Source of the DNA: Cohnella sp. WQ 127256
Lineage (GTDB): Bacteria > Bacillota > Bacilli > Paenibacillales > Paenibacillaceae
Assembly (NCBI RefSeq): GCF_024519285.1
Contig: NZ_JAMZCY010000005.1
Location: forward strand, 496,001 to 560,000
DNA length: 64,000 nt
Direction of reading: 5' to 3'
Shown here one piece after another: positions 45,228-54,042 of the stretch. Under the pieces are notes generated by a model. It saw nothing but the letters and a program-made list of their open reading frames with translations. It was not told the DNA's origin and did not search any database. A program made the translations under genes and the position numbers. Every line of letters starts with the position of its first letter. Position 1 is the stretch's first letter.

Positions 45228-45705
45228 GATTCCCGTGCAGATCACTGTCATTGGCATCGGAAACACACTGTACAGCGATGAAGGTGTAGGCATTCACGTG
45301 CTCCCACTGCTGGAAGAACGGATGCAACACTATAAGAATGTGGAAATTATCGAAGGGGCGACGGACGGTATGCGGCTGCTTGGTCCTGTCGAAGACACCG
45401 ATCATCTGATCATCCTTGATGCGATAAACGGGGGCGAGGCTCCTGGTACGATCTACAGTGTATACGATGAAGCCATTCCCGCCTTTTACGGAATTAAGAT
45501 GTCTGTTCATCAAGTTGGATTTCAGGAAGTGCTCTTCGCTTCGCGGATAAGGGAGAGAGTCCCTGCGCATATGGCGATGTTCGGCGTTCAGCCAGCTAGC
45601 CTAGAATTTGGTATTGGGTTGTCTGAGACAGTCTCGTCTACGCTAGATGCCTTGGTCGATCGGATCGAAGATCAAGTACGGAAATGGACGGTTAGTGATG
45701 AATAG
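45202..45705 (+). CDS. hyaD: Hydrogenase maturation endopeptidase (HyaD/HupD type)
   Basis: This protease trims the C-terminal peptide of the large subunit after nickel insertion. The 167-residue protein has VIGIGNTLYSDEGVGIHVL with the metal-binding Glu, HLIILDAINGGEAPGTIYS with the Asp, and MSVHQVGFQEVL with the His. It starts with three ATG codons in a row within the end of hyaC; any of the first three could be used. Confidence 0.93.
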   Translation: MMMSLQKNRIPVQITVIGIGNTLYSDEGVGIHVLPLLEERMQHYKNVEIIEGATDGMRLLGPVEDTDHLIILDAINGGEAPGTIYSVYDEAIPAFYGIKMSVHQVGFQEVLFASRIRERVPAHMAMFGVQPASLEFGIGLSETVSSTLDALVDRIEDQVRKWTVSDE

Positions 45706-46111
45706 ACGGGACTTTTTGAAAAGTGCTTTCGCTAATACGTTTAAAGAAATCATTTCTCCCCTTATTGAAAGGGATATTGAGAAGCTAGATCAAGTCGCGG
45801 AAACGTTCAGCGGCACACGTTATTACCGTATCTCCTATCCCAAAGCAGGTACCTTGTTCGATGAGGTTACGGTTCAAATGGAGCCGTTGATCGTGATGCA
45901 TGGCGACAACCGTTATTATGCATTAAGTAAAAAGTGTCCGGGCTGTGGGCAGCTGCTGAATTATTTGGCTTACCAGCGTAGCTTTAAGTGTTTTTCGTGC
46001 GATCGTGAAGCTACACTGTCCTCGCCAGAATCTTTCGAATCGTTTCCGACGAAAATTGAAGACGGTCATCTGCATGTCGGCATCCCGTCCAAAGAGGTCC
46101 CTTATGCATGA
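45698..46111 (+). CDS. RR-motif zinc-ribbon protein of the hydrogenase operon
   Basis: I do not recognise this 137-residue protein. It begins MNRRDFLKSAFANTF, a Tat-like twin-arginine motif, but no hydrophobic stretch follows, so export is doubtful. The middle is strand-rich (GTLFDEVTVQMEPLIVMHGDNR), and the end has CPGCGQ and CFSC, a likely zinc ribbon or rubredoxin-like site. It overlaps hyaD by eight bases and hypA by eight bases, so it is an integral operon member. It might be an iron-sulfur or escort protein for small-subunit assembly; this is speculation. Confidence 0.7.
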   Translation: MNRRDFLKSAFANTFKEIISPLIERDIEKLDQVAETFSGTRYYRISYPKAGTLFDEVTVQMEPLIVMHGDNRYYALSKKCPGCGQLLNYLAYQRSFKCFSCDREATLSSPESFESFPTKIEDGHLHVGIPSKEVPYA

Positions 46112-46454
46112 ACTGGCGCTGATGGGTGATATTTTGAACTTGGTTGAGAAAGACGCGAAGCAAAGAGGGTTTGATTCTGTAACCGGCATTACATTATTGG
46201 TTGGCATTCTAAGCAACGCGATGCCTGACGCTCTGGGAATGGCTTTTGACATGTACAAGGCGCAGCGAATGACGATGCTGACAGAGGATGCCGCGTTGGA
46301 AATGTTGATCGAGGAAGCGAGAGCATCCTGTCCGCATTGCCAGACCACTTATACGCCAACACATCGGATCGCGATATGTCCAGATTGTTCGCTACCAGGG
46401 GGGCAGTTAACGACTGGTCAATCGTTTCAAGTGAAGTCATACGAGGGGAGCTAA
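46104..46454 (+). CDS. hypA: Hydrogenase nickel incorporation protein HypA
   Basis: HypA delivers nickel with HypB. The 116-residue protein starts MHELALMGDIL with the nickel-binding N-terminal His2, and carries the zinc site CPHC and CPDC. AAAGAGG lies upstream of the ATG at 46104, which overlaps the previous stop. hypB follows five bases on. Confidence 0.93.
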   Translation: MHELALMGDILNLVEKDAKQRGFDSVTGITLLVGILSNAMPDALGMAFDMYKAQRMTMLTEDAALEMLIEEARASCPHCQTTYTPTHRIAICPDCSLPGGQLTTGQSFQVKSYEGS

Positions 46455-46459
46455 ATGAA

Positions 46460-47119
46460 ATGAATATTACGCTGAACGAGGAAGTTTTGAAAGACAACAA
46501 CACGGCAGCAGCGTATAACCGTGACCATTTTCGCAATAGCGGGACACTCGTCATCAATGTAATGAGCTCTCCCGGAGCGGGCAAAACAACGCTACTAGAG
46601 GCTACAGTGAGAGAACTTTCGAATCGTTATCGGATTGGGGTAATTGAAGGCGATCTAGCAACGGAAATGGACGCGGACCGCATACGTGCAGTTGGAGCGC
46701 AGGCGGTTCAGATCAACACACATGGCGGATGTCATCTCGATGCACGAATGGTCGCCAAGACGCTGCCCGAGTTTCAAATGGATGAGTTGGATTTGCTGTT
46801 CATCGAGAATGTTGGCAACCTTGTATGTCCGTCGGGCTATGACTTAGGGCAGCATCATAAAATCGCGGTGCTCAGCATCCCGGAAGGCAACGACAAAATT
46901 CCTAAGTATCCCACCATGTTTATGCGTACCGAGCTGGTGCTGCTGAACAAGATAGATCTGCTACCTTATTTGGATTTCAGTGTTGAACAAGCGCTCAAGG
47001 ATTTGGAAGCCATTCAGCCGAAATCAGCTCTAATGCCAATATCAGCCAGAACGAATGAAGGAATGGAGCAATGGTATGCATGGATCGACAACGCCTATCG
47101 GGCCATGAAGGAAGCGTAA
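46460..47119 (+). CDS. hypB: Hydrogenase nickel incorporation GTPase HypB
   Basis: HypB uses GTP to drive nickel insertion. The 219-residue protein has the P-loop SSPGAGKTTLLEA, IEGDLATEMDADRI, THGGCHLDA, and LLNKIDLLPY. It has neither the His-rich nickel-storage region nor the CxxCGC nickel site seen at the start of some HypB proteins. GAGGGGAG at 46443-46450 is nine bases before the ATG at 46460; the frame is open further upstream into hypA but that is not likely coding. Confidence 0.93.
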   Translation: MNITLNEEVLKDNNTAAAYNRDHFRNSGTLVINVMSSPGAGKTTLLEATVRELSNRYRIGVIEGDLATEMDADRIRAVGAQAVQINTHGGCHLDARMVAKTLPEFQMDELDLLFIENVGNLVCPSGYDLGQHHKIAVLSIPEGNDKIPKYPTMFMRTELVLLNKIDLLPYLDFSVEQALKDLEAIQPKSALMPISARTNEGMEQWYAWIDNAYRAMKEA

Positions 47120-49407
47120 TAATCGTCGTAAAAGGAAGAGTGCAAGGTGTCGGGTTCAGGCCGTTCCTCTATTTATTAGCGGAAGAGTACCAGATTCGAG
47201 GTGGAGTGCGGAACAGCCAGGATGGTGTCGAAGTCATGGCGGAAGGCTCCGCTTCGAATTTGGACCAGTTCATCGAAGCCATTCAGAACCGTTCTCCGGG
47301 CTTAGCGAGAGTGGATGAACTCAAGGTGACTGAGGTTCCCTCGGTCGGATATGAGACATTCATGATCCTAAGCTCTGATTCGATTCGCGCAACATCGCTG
47401 TCTATTTCACCGGACATAGCGGTATGTGAGCATTGCTTGCGAGAAATGAGAAATCCAAGCAGCCGCTTTTATCGCTATCCGTTTATCAATTGTACGCAAT
47501 GTGGACCTCGATACAGCATTATTCGCGATCTCCCTTATGATCGCTCATCGACTTCAATGAGTACGTTCGAATGGTGTGACGACTGTCGAATCGATTATGG
47601 TGATGTTCGGAATAGACGGTTTCACGCCCAGCCGATCGCTTGTGCGAAATGTGGACCAAAGCTGAAGCTCATTGATGGGAGCGGGAACGAACTAGCTTGT
47701 CAAAATGATGCGATTGCCCTGGCTAAGAAGCGACTCAAGGAAGGTGCCATTGTTGCTGTTAAAGGCATAGGAGGTTACCACTTGGCTTGTGATGCTCTAA
47801 GCAGTTCTGCAGTTGGTCGCATCCGGCTGCGGAAAAGACGGCTGAACCGCCCACTTGCGGTGATGGCGAGCTCGGTTACGATCTGTGAATTGATCGGCGA
47901 CCTCTCAGACAAAGAGAAAGAGTTGCTGACTTCGTCGCAACGGCCTATCGTCGTTACCCGATTTTCTAATCAACTGCTCCTACCTGAAGAAATTGCACCG
48001 AATATGAGGAGCATCGGTTTGATGCTACCCTATACACCCTTACATTACATGTTGTTAGAAGACGAGGACCTACCCTTTTTAATTATGACTAGCGCGAATT
48101 CATCTGGTTTCCCCATCTTATATAAGGATGAGGAAGCTTTAACATTTCTATCGACGGTTGCGGACTATGTCCTCACACATGATAGAGAAATCGTTCATCC
48201 GATCGAGGATACCGTTGTCCAGTGGAAGGGAAATAAACTCGACTTCCTGCGTCGAGGTCGTGGCTTTGTACCGGATCCTATTGAAGCCATGGCAGAGTTG
48301 GAGGGAATCGTCGCTCTCGGCGGCCAACAGAAGAGTGTTATGGCTATGGGACGGGGGAAGGGAATAATTGTTGGCCCTCCTAACGGTGATCTAGGCTCTC
48401 TAGAGATGGAAACACACGGACAGGAGCAATACCGGCAACTGTCAGGGCTGCTTAGTGTTACCGCTGATACAATAGCTGCCGATATGCATCCGAGGTATTC
48501 ATCACGAGCCTTAGTGTCCGATTCCTATCGTACTGCAGAATACGTGAGCGTGCAGCATCATCATGCGCATCATGTCTCATGCATGACTGACAACGGATTG
48601 AATGAAAGCTGCTATGGGCTGATCTTAGATGGAACCGGCTATGGGTTGGACGGCTGCATCTGGGGCTTCGAGCTGCTCTATGGAGACGGCAGTGGCTTCG
48701 AGAGGCTTGGACATTTACGATATACGCCATTACCAGGCGGAGAAGCAAGTGTGAAGCAGCCTTGGCGTAATGCTGCGGCAATGGTTATGGCTTTACTTCC
48801 GAGAAGCGGAGTAAGCAAGGTGTTTAATCGTTATCCGAACTATCGTTATGAGATCGGCTTAATCCGCGCGATGATGAAGAAGAAAGTAAATGCACCTATG
48901 GCAGGAACGTGTGGAAGATTATTTGATGCGGTTAGCTCATTGCTTGGAATATGCGACGTTTCGACTTATGAAGGGGAAGCGGCGATCTTATTATCGGAGC
49001 TCGTTTCCTTCTACGAGGGCAAAGCGCCTCGACCTTACCCGTACTCGATACGGAATGCAGGTTCTCTCCAGGAGATCAACTTTTCTCGAATGTTCAAGGA
49101 AATGCTGAGCAATATCGAGAGGGGCATTTCTGTTGAAGCTATCGCGCTGCGGTTTCATGAAACAGTGGCGGATGCGGCAGTCAGATTACTTATCTATGCA
49201 CATAGAGAGAACCCCGAACGGCGTAAAGAAGTTGTGCTCTCTGGTGGAAGCTTTCATAATCGACGATTATCCGATCGGATTAGATCCAAGCTGGAAGATG
49301 CGGGCTTTAAGGCGTTTTTCCATGAGCGGGTTCCCTGTGATGATGGAGGTCTGGCACTAGGACAGCTCATTGTAGCCTCGAAGGCTTCTGCGAGAAAAAA
49401 GAAATGA
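47071..49407 (+). CDS. hypF: Carbamoyltransferase HypF
   Basis: HypF makes the cyanide ligands of the active site from carbamoyl phosphate, loading HypE. Domains in order: acylphosphatase (VKGRVQGVGFRPF), paired zinc fingers (CEHCLREM, CTQCGPRYS, CDDCRIDY, CAKCGP), YrdC-like domain (AKKRLKEGAIVAVKGIGGYHLACDA), and a Kae1-like carbamoyltransferase domain (VSVQHHHAHHVSCM, GLILDGTGYG, LSGGSFHN). The 778-residue length is normal. It overlaps hypB by 49 bases; an ATG at 47080 is an equally good start. Confidence 0.94.
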   Translation: MVCMDRQRLSGHEGSVIIVVKGRVQGVGFRPFLYLLAEEYQIRGGVRNSQDGVEVMAEGSASNLDQFIEAIQNRSPGLARVDELKVTEVPSVGYETFMILSSDSIRATSLSISPDIAVCEHCLREMRNPSSRFYRYPFINCTQCGPRYSIIRDLPYDRSSTSMSTFEWCDDCRIDYGDVRNRRFHAQPIACAKCGPKLKLIDGSGNELACQNDAIALAKKRLKEGAIVAVKGIGGYHLACDALSSSAVGRIRLRKRRLNRPLAVMASSVTICELIGDLSDKEKELLTSSQRPIVVTRFSNQLLLPEEIAPNMRSIGLMLPYTPLHYMLLEDEDLPFLIMTSANSSGFPILYKDEEALTFLSTVADYVLTHDREIVHPIEDTVVQWKGNKLDFLRRGRGFVPDPIEAMAELEGIVALGGQQKSVMAMGRGKGIIVGPPNGDLGSLEMETHGQEQYRQLSGLLSVTADTIAADMHPRYSSRALVSDSYRTAEYVSVQHHHAHHVSCMTDNGLNESCYGLILDGTGYGLDGCIWGFELLYGDGSGFERLGHLRYTPLPGGEASVKQPWRNAAAMVMALLPRSGVSKVFNRYPNYRYEIGLIRAMMKKKVNAPMAGTCGRLFDAVSSLLGICDVSTYEGEAAILLSELVSFYEGKAPRPYPYSIRNAGSLQEINFSRMFKEMLSNIERGISVEAIALRFHETVADAAVRLLIYAHRENPERRKEVVLSGGSFHNRRLSDRIRSKLEDAGFKAFFHERVPCDDGGLALGQLIVASKASARKKK

Positions 49408-49422
49408 AGGGAGAGAAGGTCC

Positions 49423-49659
49423 ATGTGTGTAGGTGTACCTGCGCAAGTGATTGAGATCGACAAATATTCCGCTGTTGTAGATGTCATGGGATCGCAGATG
49501 AACATTGGCATTATCTTTGTTCCAGAAGTTCAAATCGGGCAGTTCGTAATCGTTCACGCTGGGCAAGCCTTATCTATTATAGATGAGGACTTTGCTCATG
49601 AAAGTTTGGAAGAATGGAGGCGGTTGATCGATGCTAGAGCTGCTGAAGGAGCTTCATAG
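49423..49659 (+). CDS. hypC: Hydrogenase maturation chaperone HypC
   Basis: HypC binds the large subunit and shuttles the iron group with HypD. The 78-residue protein starts MCVGVPAQVIEI, where Cys2 is the essential iron ligand, and contains FVIVHAGQALSIIDE. GAAGGGAGAGAAGG precedes the ATG. It overlaps hypD by 29 bases. Confidence 0.93.
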   Translation: MCVGVPAQVIEIDKYSAVVDVMGSQMNIGIIFVPEVQIGQFVIVHAGQALSIIDEDFAHESLEEWRRLIDARAAEGAS

Positions 49660-50740
49660 CCCTAAGTTAAGCCAAGCCTTATTGGGAGAAGTCATTACGC
49701 TCGCTGATGCTTTCACTCATAAATTTAACCGTAAGCCGGTGTTTATGGAAGTTTGCGGATCACATACGATGGCGCTTGCCCGTACCGGGTTAAAGACAAG
49801 ATTGAAAGGGCACCTGACTCTCGTATCCGGTCCCGGCTGTCCCGTTTGCGTGACGGATCAGAAGTCTATTGACAGTATGATCGCACTTGCAGAAGGGGAC
49901 AACCGAATTATTTGCACATTCGGCGATATGATGAGGGTGCCGGGAAGCCGGAAAACCCTTATGGACGCGAAGACGGAAGGTAAAGACGTTAGGGTCGTCT
50001 ATGCGCCGACGGACGCAATTGGCATCGCGGAGAAGCATCCAGATAAAGAGGTCATTTTTCTAGGAATTGGCTTCGAGACAACGATACCTATCTTAGCGGT
50101 AGTTTTGAAGGAGGCTAACGAGCGGAAGCTAACCAACTTCTCCATGTGGGTGACGACTAAGCTCATTGAGCCTATTCTTCGTTACTTGTTAGATAGCGGT
50201 GAAGTGAAGATAGACGGCTTCTTACTTCCAGGTCACGTTTCTATGATCTTAGGTACGGAGCATTATGAATATTTAGCTCAGGAGTACGGGGTAGCTGGCG
50301 TGATCAGCGGTTTTGAACCTGTGCAAATGGCTAGCAGCATCTATCACTTGCTCAAGCTCGCGCTCAACGGGGAAGCCGAGATTGTCAACGATCTTAGCAG
50401 CATCGTCGGAGCGAATGGAAATCCCGTTGCTCAGCGTTTAATGCAGACGTATTTCAACCCATGTGATGAGGAATGGCGCGGGATTGGCAGCATTCCGAAC
50501 AGTGGGTTAGATATTCGCGAACAATACAATCATTTGGACGCCAAGCTCAAATTCGAAATACCAGCTATCGAGGTGCGCAAAACCAAATGTCGTTGCGGGG
50601 AAGTGATACGTGGTCTGATTTCACCACCCGAGTGCCGCTTGTTCGGTGCAGCTTGCACGCCTGTACAACCTGTTGGGCCTTGCATGGTGTCGACAGAAGG
50701 AACATGTGCTGCTCATTATGCCTATACGAGGGAGGATTAG
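49631..50740 (+). CDS. hypD: Hydrogenase maturation protein HypD
   Basis: HypD is the iron-sulfur scaffold on which Fe(CN)2CO is built. The 369-residue protein shows FMEVCGSHTMALARTG, SGPGCPVCVT, FLGIGFETT, LPGHVSMILG and the C-terminal Cys motif KTKCRCGEVIRG plus CRLFGAACTPVQPVGPCMVS. TGGAGGCGG precedes the ATG, which lies inside hypC. Confidence 0.95.
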   Translation: MLELLKELHSPKLSQALLGEVITLADAFTHKFNRKPVFMEVCGSHTMALARTGLKTRLKGHLTLVSGPGCPVCVTDQKSIDSMIALAEGDNRIICTFGDMMRVPGSRKTLMDAKTEGKDVRVVYAPTDAIGIAEKHPDKEVIFLGIGFETTIPILAVVLKEANERKLTNFSMWVTTKLIEPILRYLLDSGEVKIDGFLLPGHVSMILGTEHYEYLAQEYGVAGVISGFEPVQMASSIYHLLKLALNGEAEIVNDLSSIVGANGNPVAQRLMQTYFNPCDEEWRGIGSIPNSGLDIREQYNHLDAKLKFEIPAIEVRKTKCRCGEVIRGLISPPECRLFGAACTPVQPVGPCMVSTEGTCAAHYAYTRED

Positions 50741-50745
50741 CAATT

Positions 50746-51750
50746 ATGAACGGCAGAATTACGCTCGCTCATGGTGACGGTGGAGAGCTGTCACACCGGT
50801 TAATTCAAGAAGTGTTTGTTGCTGCTTTCGGTGATCCTTCCGCCCCGATGATGGACGCATCAGTTCAACTCGTGCCAGTATACAAGCTTGCCGTATCTAC
50901 GGACAGTTTCGTCGTGAAGCCGATCTTTTTCCCAGGTGGAAATATTGGGAAGCTATCTGTTGCCGGAACCGTGAATGATCTTATCGTTAGTGGTGCTAAG
51001 CCATTATTTTTGACTTGTGGATTCATTATTGAAGAGGGCTTTCCTTTGAAGGATTTGAATATCATCGTACAATCGATGGCAGAGGAAGCGGCTAAATCAA
51101 ACGTAAATATCGTCGCTGGAGATACGAAGGTAGTCGAGAGAGGCGCTTGCGACGGAATCTATATTAATACTACTGGGATAGGCTCTCTTATCGAGAAAAG
51201 TCAACCAAAGATCTCCGGAATAACCGAAGGAGATAGCGTCATTGTCACTGGAACGATTGGTGATCATGGTATAGCAATTATTTCTGCAAGGAACGAGTTA
51301 GGCTTGCAGGCGGACGTTCAATCGGACTGTGCTTCCTTGTCAGTTATGCTTGAGGATGCGCTATCCAGCGCAACGACAATCCGCATTATGCGAGATCCGA
51401 CACGTGGTGGCTTGGCAACTTCACTAGTTGAGATATGCGAGGATTTTGACATCACTCTGGAGCTGGATGAAGAGGAGATTCCTGTTCGACCGGACGTACA
51501 GGGTGCTTGTGAGCTACTTGGCTTCGAGCCCATCTATTTGGCGAATGAAGGTAAGGCTGTTATCATCGTCGGACGCGAGGAGGAAGCTAAGCTGCTGGAT
51601 GTGCTTCGACGTCATCCCGAAGGAGCGAACGCTGCCGTTATCGGCCGTGTGTCCGGAACGGGTAAAGGGCAACTGCTCATTAAAACGGTATTCGGATCAA
51701 CACGCAGACTTCATCGGTTGTCAGGAATACTGCTTCCGCGAATTTGTTAA
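50746..51750 (+). CDS. hypE: Carbamoyl-dehydratase HypE
   Basis: HypE dehydrates the carbamoyl group on its C-terminal Cys to a cyanide donor. The 334-residue protein starts MNGRITLAHGDGGELSHRLI and ends PRIC, the obligatory C-terminal Cys. AIR-synthase-like blocks include VVKPIFFPGGNIGKLSVAGTVND and RDPTRGGLATSL. GGGAGG at 50730-50735 supports the ATG at 50746. It is the last gene of the operon before a terminator. Confidence 0.95.
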   Translation: MNGRITLAHGDGGELSHRLIQEVFVAAFGDPSAPMMDASVQLVPVYKLAVSTDSFVVKPIFFPGGNIGKLSVAGTVNDLIVSGAKPLFLTCGFIIEEGFPLKDLNIIVQSMAEEAAKSNVNIVAGDTKVVERGACDGIYINTTGIGSLIEKSQPKISGITEGDSVIVTGTIGDHGIAIISARNELGLQADVQSDCASLSVMLEDALSSATTIRIMRDPTRGGLATSLVEICEDFDITLELDEEEIPVRPDVQGACELLGFEPIYLANEGKAVIIVGREEEAKLLDVLRRHPEGANAAVIGRVSGTGKGQLLIKTVFGSTRRLHRLSGILLPRIC

Positions 51751-51796
51751 TGACATGACACACATCGGATAAAAGGATAAAACAACATTAGAATGA

Positions 51797-51858
51797 TAAT
51801 AGGCACGGGAAGGCTACCTCCATAGGGAGAATGCCTAACTGTGCCTATTAGAATTTTA
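51797..51858 (+). terminator. Terminator of the hydrogenase operon
   Basis: TAATAGGCAC at 51797-51806 pairs perfectly with 51841-51850, with an inner hairpin (CTCC/GGAG), followed by a T-rich AATTTT. Its left part repeats a motif found at the sigK start. Confidence 0.7.
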
Positions 51859-51979
51859 CTACAAGCTTCCTATTTTCAAAAAATACACAGGGCGGAATGA
51901 TTTGTCGAATGATAATGCCCAGCAGTGGGAAATAATGAACGAACAAGCTTAGAAGTTATTTCCCCTGGAGGTGTTTTCT
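51859..51979 (+). promoter_or_regulatory. Upstream region of spoVAC with possible forespore promoter
   Basis: GGAAATAATG at 51928-51937 fits the SigF -10 pattern (GGNNANAHTR), with only a weak -35. Forespore control is expected for spoVA genes, but this match is short and unproven. Confidence 0.25.
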
Positions 51980-52492
51980 GTGGCAGTGAAAAGTACCGGC
52001 CGCGGATCGCGAGCATACAAGCCTGTATCTATGTCGTCTAAAGAGTATCAAGCATTTGCCAAATCGCGAGAGCCTTCGCGTTCCGTATGGACCAATTGTC
52101 TCAAGGCCTTCTTAGTAGGAGGTATCATTTGCGCTATTGGTCAGGGGGTTACGCAATTTTTCGTGGCCGTGTTTCATATGACCTCCAAAGAAGCCGGAAA
52201 TCCGACCGTTGCGATTATGATTTTACTTGCTGTCATTCTGACTAGCTTAGGTGTGTATGACAAGATCGCTCAGTGGGCGGGGGCTGGAAGCGCCGTTCCG
52301 GTAACTGGATTCGCCAATTCCATGTGTTCCGCAGCGATCGAGCATCGCAGTGAAGGCTTGGTGCTGGGGGTCGGAGGAAATATGTTCAAGCTAGCCGGCT
52401 CAGTTATCGTATTTGGTGTTGTAGCTGCATTCGTTGTGGGGATTATCTACTGGGTATTCGGGATCGGGGCATGGCATGATATTACAGGGTAA
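51980..52492 (+). CDS. spoVAC: Stage V sporulation protein SpoVAC
   Basis: SpoVAC is a membrane protein of the channel that moves dipicolinic acid into the spore and releases it at germination. The 170-residue protein has a basic N-terminus and several membrane segments (CLKAFLVGGIICAIGQGVTQF, VAIMILLAVILTSLGVYDKI, GSVIVFGVVAAFVVGIIYW). GGAGG at 51967-51971 is eight bases before a GTG at 51980. The operon here has only C, D and E, the usual short form outside Bacillus. Overlaps spoVAD by 17 bases. Confidence 0.93.
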   Translation: MAVKSTGRGSRAYKPVSMSSKEYQAFAKSREPSRSVWTNCLKAFLVGGIICAIGQGVTQFFVAVFHMTSKEAGNPTVAIMILLAVILTSLGVYDKIAQWAGAGSAVPVTGFANSMCSAAIEHRSEGLVLGVGGNMFKLAGSVIVFGVVAAFVVGIIYWVFGIGAWHDITG

Positions 52493-53498
52493 GCGAACGT
52501 GGGTTTATGACAATCCTCCGGTTATCATCGGAACAGGAACAGTCGTAGGTCCGGATGAAGGTCAAGGCCCGCTTGCTTCCGAGTTTGATTTGGTTCATCC
52601 AGACTTGGAAGTCGGTCAATCGACCTGGGAAAAATCCGAAAAGGTGCTGCTTGAGCAAGCTTCTGATATCGCATTGCAGCATGCGAAGCTTACGAAGGAT
52701 CAGCTTAACTTCTACGTCGGCGGAGATTTGATGAACCAAATTGTGAGTAATTCATTTGCCGCCCGCACATTAGGTGCTCCTTACATCGGGGTGTTCGGAG
52801 CTTGCTCCACTTCGATGGAATCACTCGCTATCGCTTCACTAATTGTAGGCTCTGGTGCTGGAGAGTATGTGATGGCGGGCACGTGCAGTCATAATTGTAC
52901 GGCGGAGAAGCAATTTCGCTATCCGACGGAATACGGTTCGCAGAAGCCTCCAACTGCCCAATATACGGTTACGGGTGCGGGAGCCTCCGTTGTTAGTCGA
53001 GAGGGAAAGGGACCTATTGTGACCGCATCCACGATGGGCAAGATTATGGATCTTGGTATTAAAGACCCATTTAATATGGGAGCAGCTATGGCGCCAGCGG
53101 CGGTTGATACGATCCAAGGCCATCTTGAGGATACAGGAAGAGAGCCTGGCTATTATGATCTTATTGTTACTGGGGACTTGGCGGGCGTTGGGCATCCGAT
53201 CGCGACAGAGATGTTGCGAAGAAATGGCGTACCGATCGAGCAGACACAGTTTGCTGACTGTGGGCTCATGATCTATGACGTGAGTAAGCAGAAAGTACAA
53301 GCCGGGGGAAGCGGATGTGCATGCTCAGCAGTCGTAACTTATGGTCATTTACTCAAAAAGATACAAAGCGGACAATTACGACGAATTCTCGTTGTGGCAA
53401 CAGGAGCATTGCTCAGTCCATTATCATACCAACAGGGTGAAAGTATCCCGTGTGTGGCCCATGCAGTTGCCATAGAAGCACAAAATTCAGGGAAATAA
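52476..53498 (+). CDS. spoVAD: Stage V sporulation protein SpoVAD
   Basis: SpoVAD binds dipicolinic acid and has a thiolase-like fold. The 340-residue protein shows [21 protein letters not shown], where the thiolase Cys position is kept, [16 protein letters not shown] and [15 protein letters not shown]. The frame is open to 52434, but the ATG at 52476 gives the expected [15 protein letters not shown] start. No good ribosome binding site; translation is coupled to spoVAC. Confidence 0.94.
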   Translation: MILQGKRTWVYDNPPVIIGTGTVVGPDEGQGPLASEFDLVHPDLEVGQSTWEKSEKVLLEQASDIALQHAKLTKDQLNFYVGGDLMNQIVSNSFAARTLGAPYIGVFGACSTSMESLAIASLIVGSGAGEYVMAGTCSHNCTAEKQFRYPTEYGSQKPPTAQYTVTGAGASVVSREGKGPIVTASTMGKIMDLGIKDPFNMGAAMAPAAVDTIQGHLEDTGREPGYYDLIVTGDLAGVGHPIATEMLRRNGVPIEQTQFADCGLMIYDVSKQKVQAGGSGCACSAVVTYGHLLKKIQSGQLRRILVVATGALLSPLSYQQGESIPCVAHAVAIEAQNSGK

Positions 53499-53511
53499 AG
53501 GGGGGGTCAGC

Positions 53512-53865
53512 ATGATGGCTTATGTATGGGCATTTGTTGTTGGAGGTGCGATCTGTGTGGTAGGGCAACTCTTATTCGATGTAGTGAAGCTTACTCCAGC
53601 ACATACGATGTCATTGTTAGTCGTTATCGGGGCAGTGTTGGATGCTGTTGGCTGGTATGATCCGCTTGTAGATTTCGCGGGGGCGGGGGCTACGGTTCCT
53701 ATAACTAGCTTTGGCAATGCTCTCGTGCATGGTGCTTTGACAGAGCTACAAACAGACGGATGGATAGGAGTTATTACAGGCATATTTAGCGTAACGAGCG
53801 CAGGAATTTCAGCGGCGATCGTATTCTCCTTTCTAGCTGCCTTAGTTGTTCGCCCTAAGGGTTAA
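53512..53865 (+). CDS. spoVAE: Stage V sporulation protein SpoVAE
   Basis: The 117-residue membrane protein has three to four helices ([52 protein letters not shown]) and the conserved [21 protein letters not shown]. It resembles SpoVAC in layout and completes the channel. GGGGGGG lies before two successive ATG codons (53512, 53515). Confidence 0.93.
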   Translation: MMAYVWAFVVGGAICVVGQLLFDVVKLTPAHTMSLLVVIGAVLDAVGWYDPLVDFAGAGATVPITSFGNALVHGALTELQTDGWIGVITGIFSVTSAGISAAIVFSFLAALVVRPKG

Positions 53866-53895
53866 TTACCTGATGGGTAATATTCTAGAACTGCG

Positions 53896-53930
53896 AACAG
53901 CCAGACCCGATCGGGTTTGGCTGTTTCTCT
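53896..53930 (+). terminator. Terminator of spoVAC-D-E
   Basis: AACAGCCAGACCC (53896-53908) pairs with the complementary strand to 53925, with one G-T pair; a TTCTCTATTG stretch follows. Confidence 0.7.
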
Positions 53931-53954
53931 ATTGTTTTTTGGAAAAAACTAAAA

Positions 53955-53984
53955 TTTACGATCGCATCCAAATTCCGGTATAAT
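53955..53984 (+). promoter_or_regulatory. Candidate promoter of the moxR operon
   Basis: TTTACG at 53955-53960 and consensus TATAAT at 53979-53984 are 18 bases apart, about 60 bases before the moxR start. Confidence 0.5.
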
Positions 53985-54042
53985 GATAGGAGGACTATAT
54001 AAAAACATAAACATCAAAGTAGATTCCATAGGAGGAACGGGA

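Noticed and set aside
46337..46459. N-terminal extension of hypB by 41 residues
   Set aside because: The region is the end of hypA in another frame; GAGGGGAG points to the ATG at 46460 and the family N-terminus begins there.
50473..50745. N-terminal extension of hypE by 91 residues
   Set aside because: It overlaps the conserved Cys-rich end of hypD; the ribosome binding site at 50730-50735 marks the ATG at 50746.
51797..51858. Terminal inverted repeat of an insertion sequence
   Set aside because: The ten-base arms are only 34 bases apart, with no transposase nearby; an intrinsic terminator explains them.
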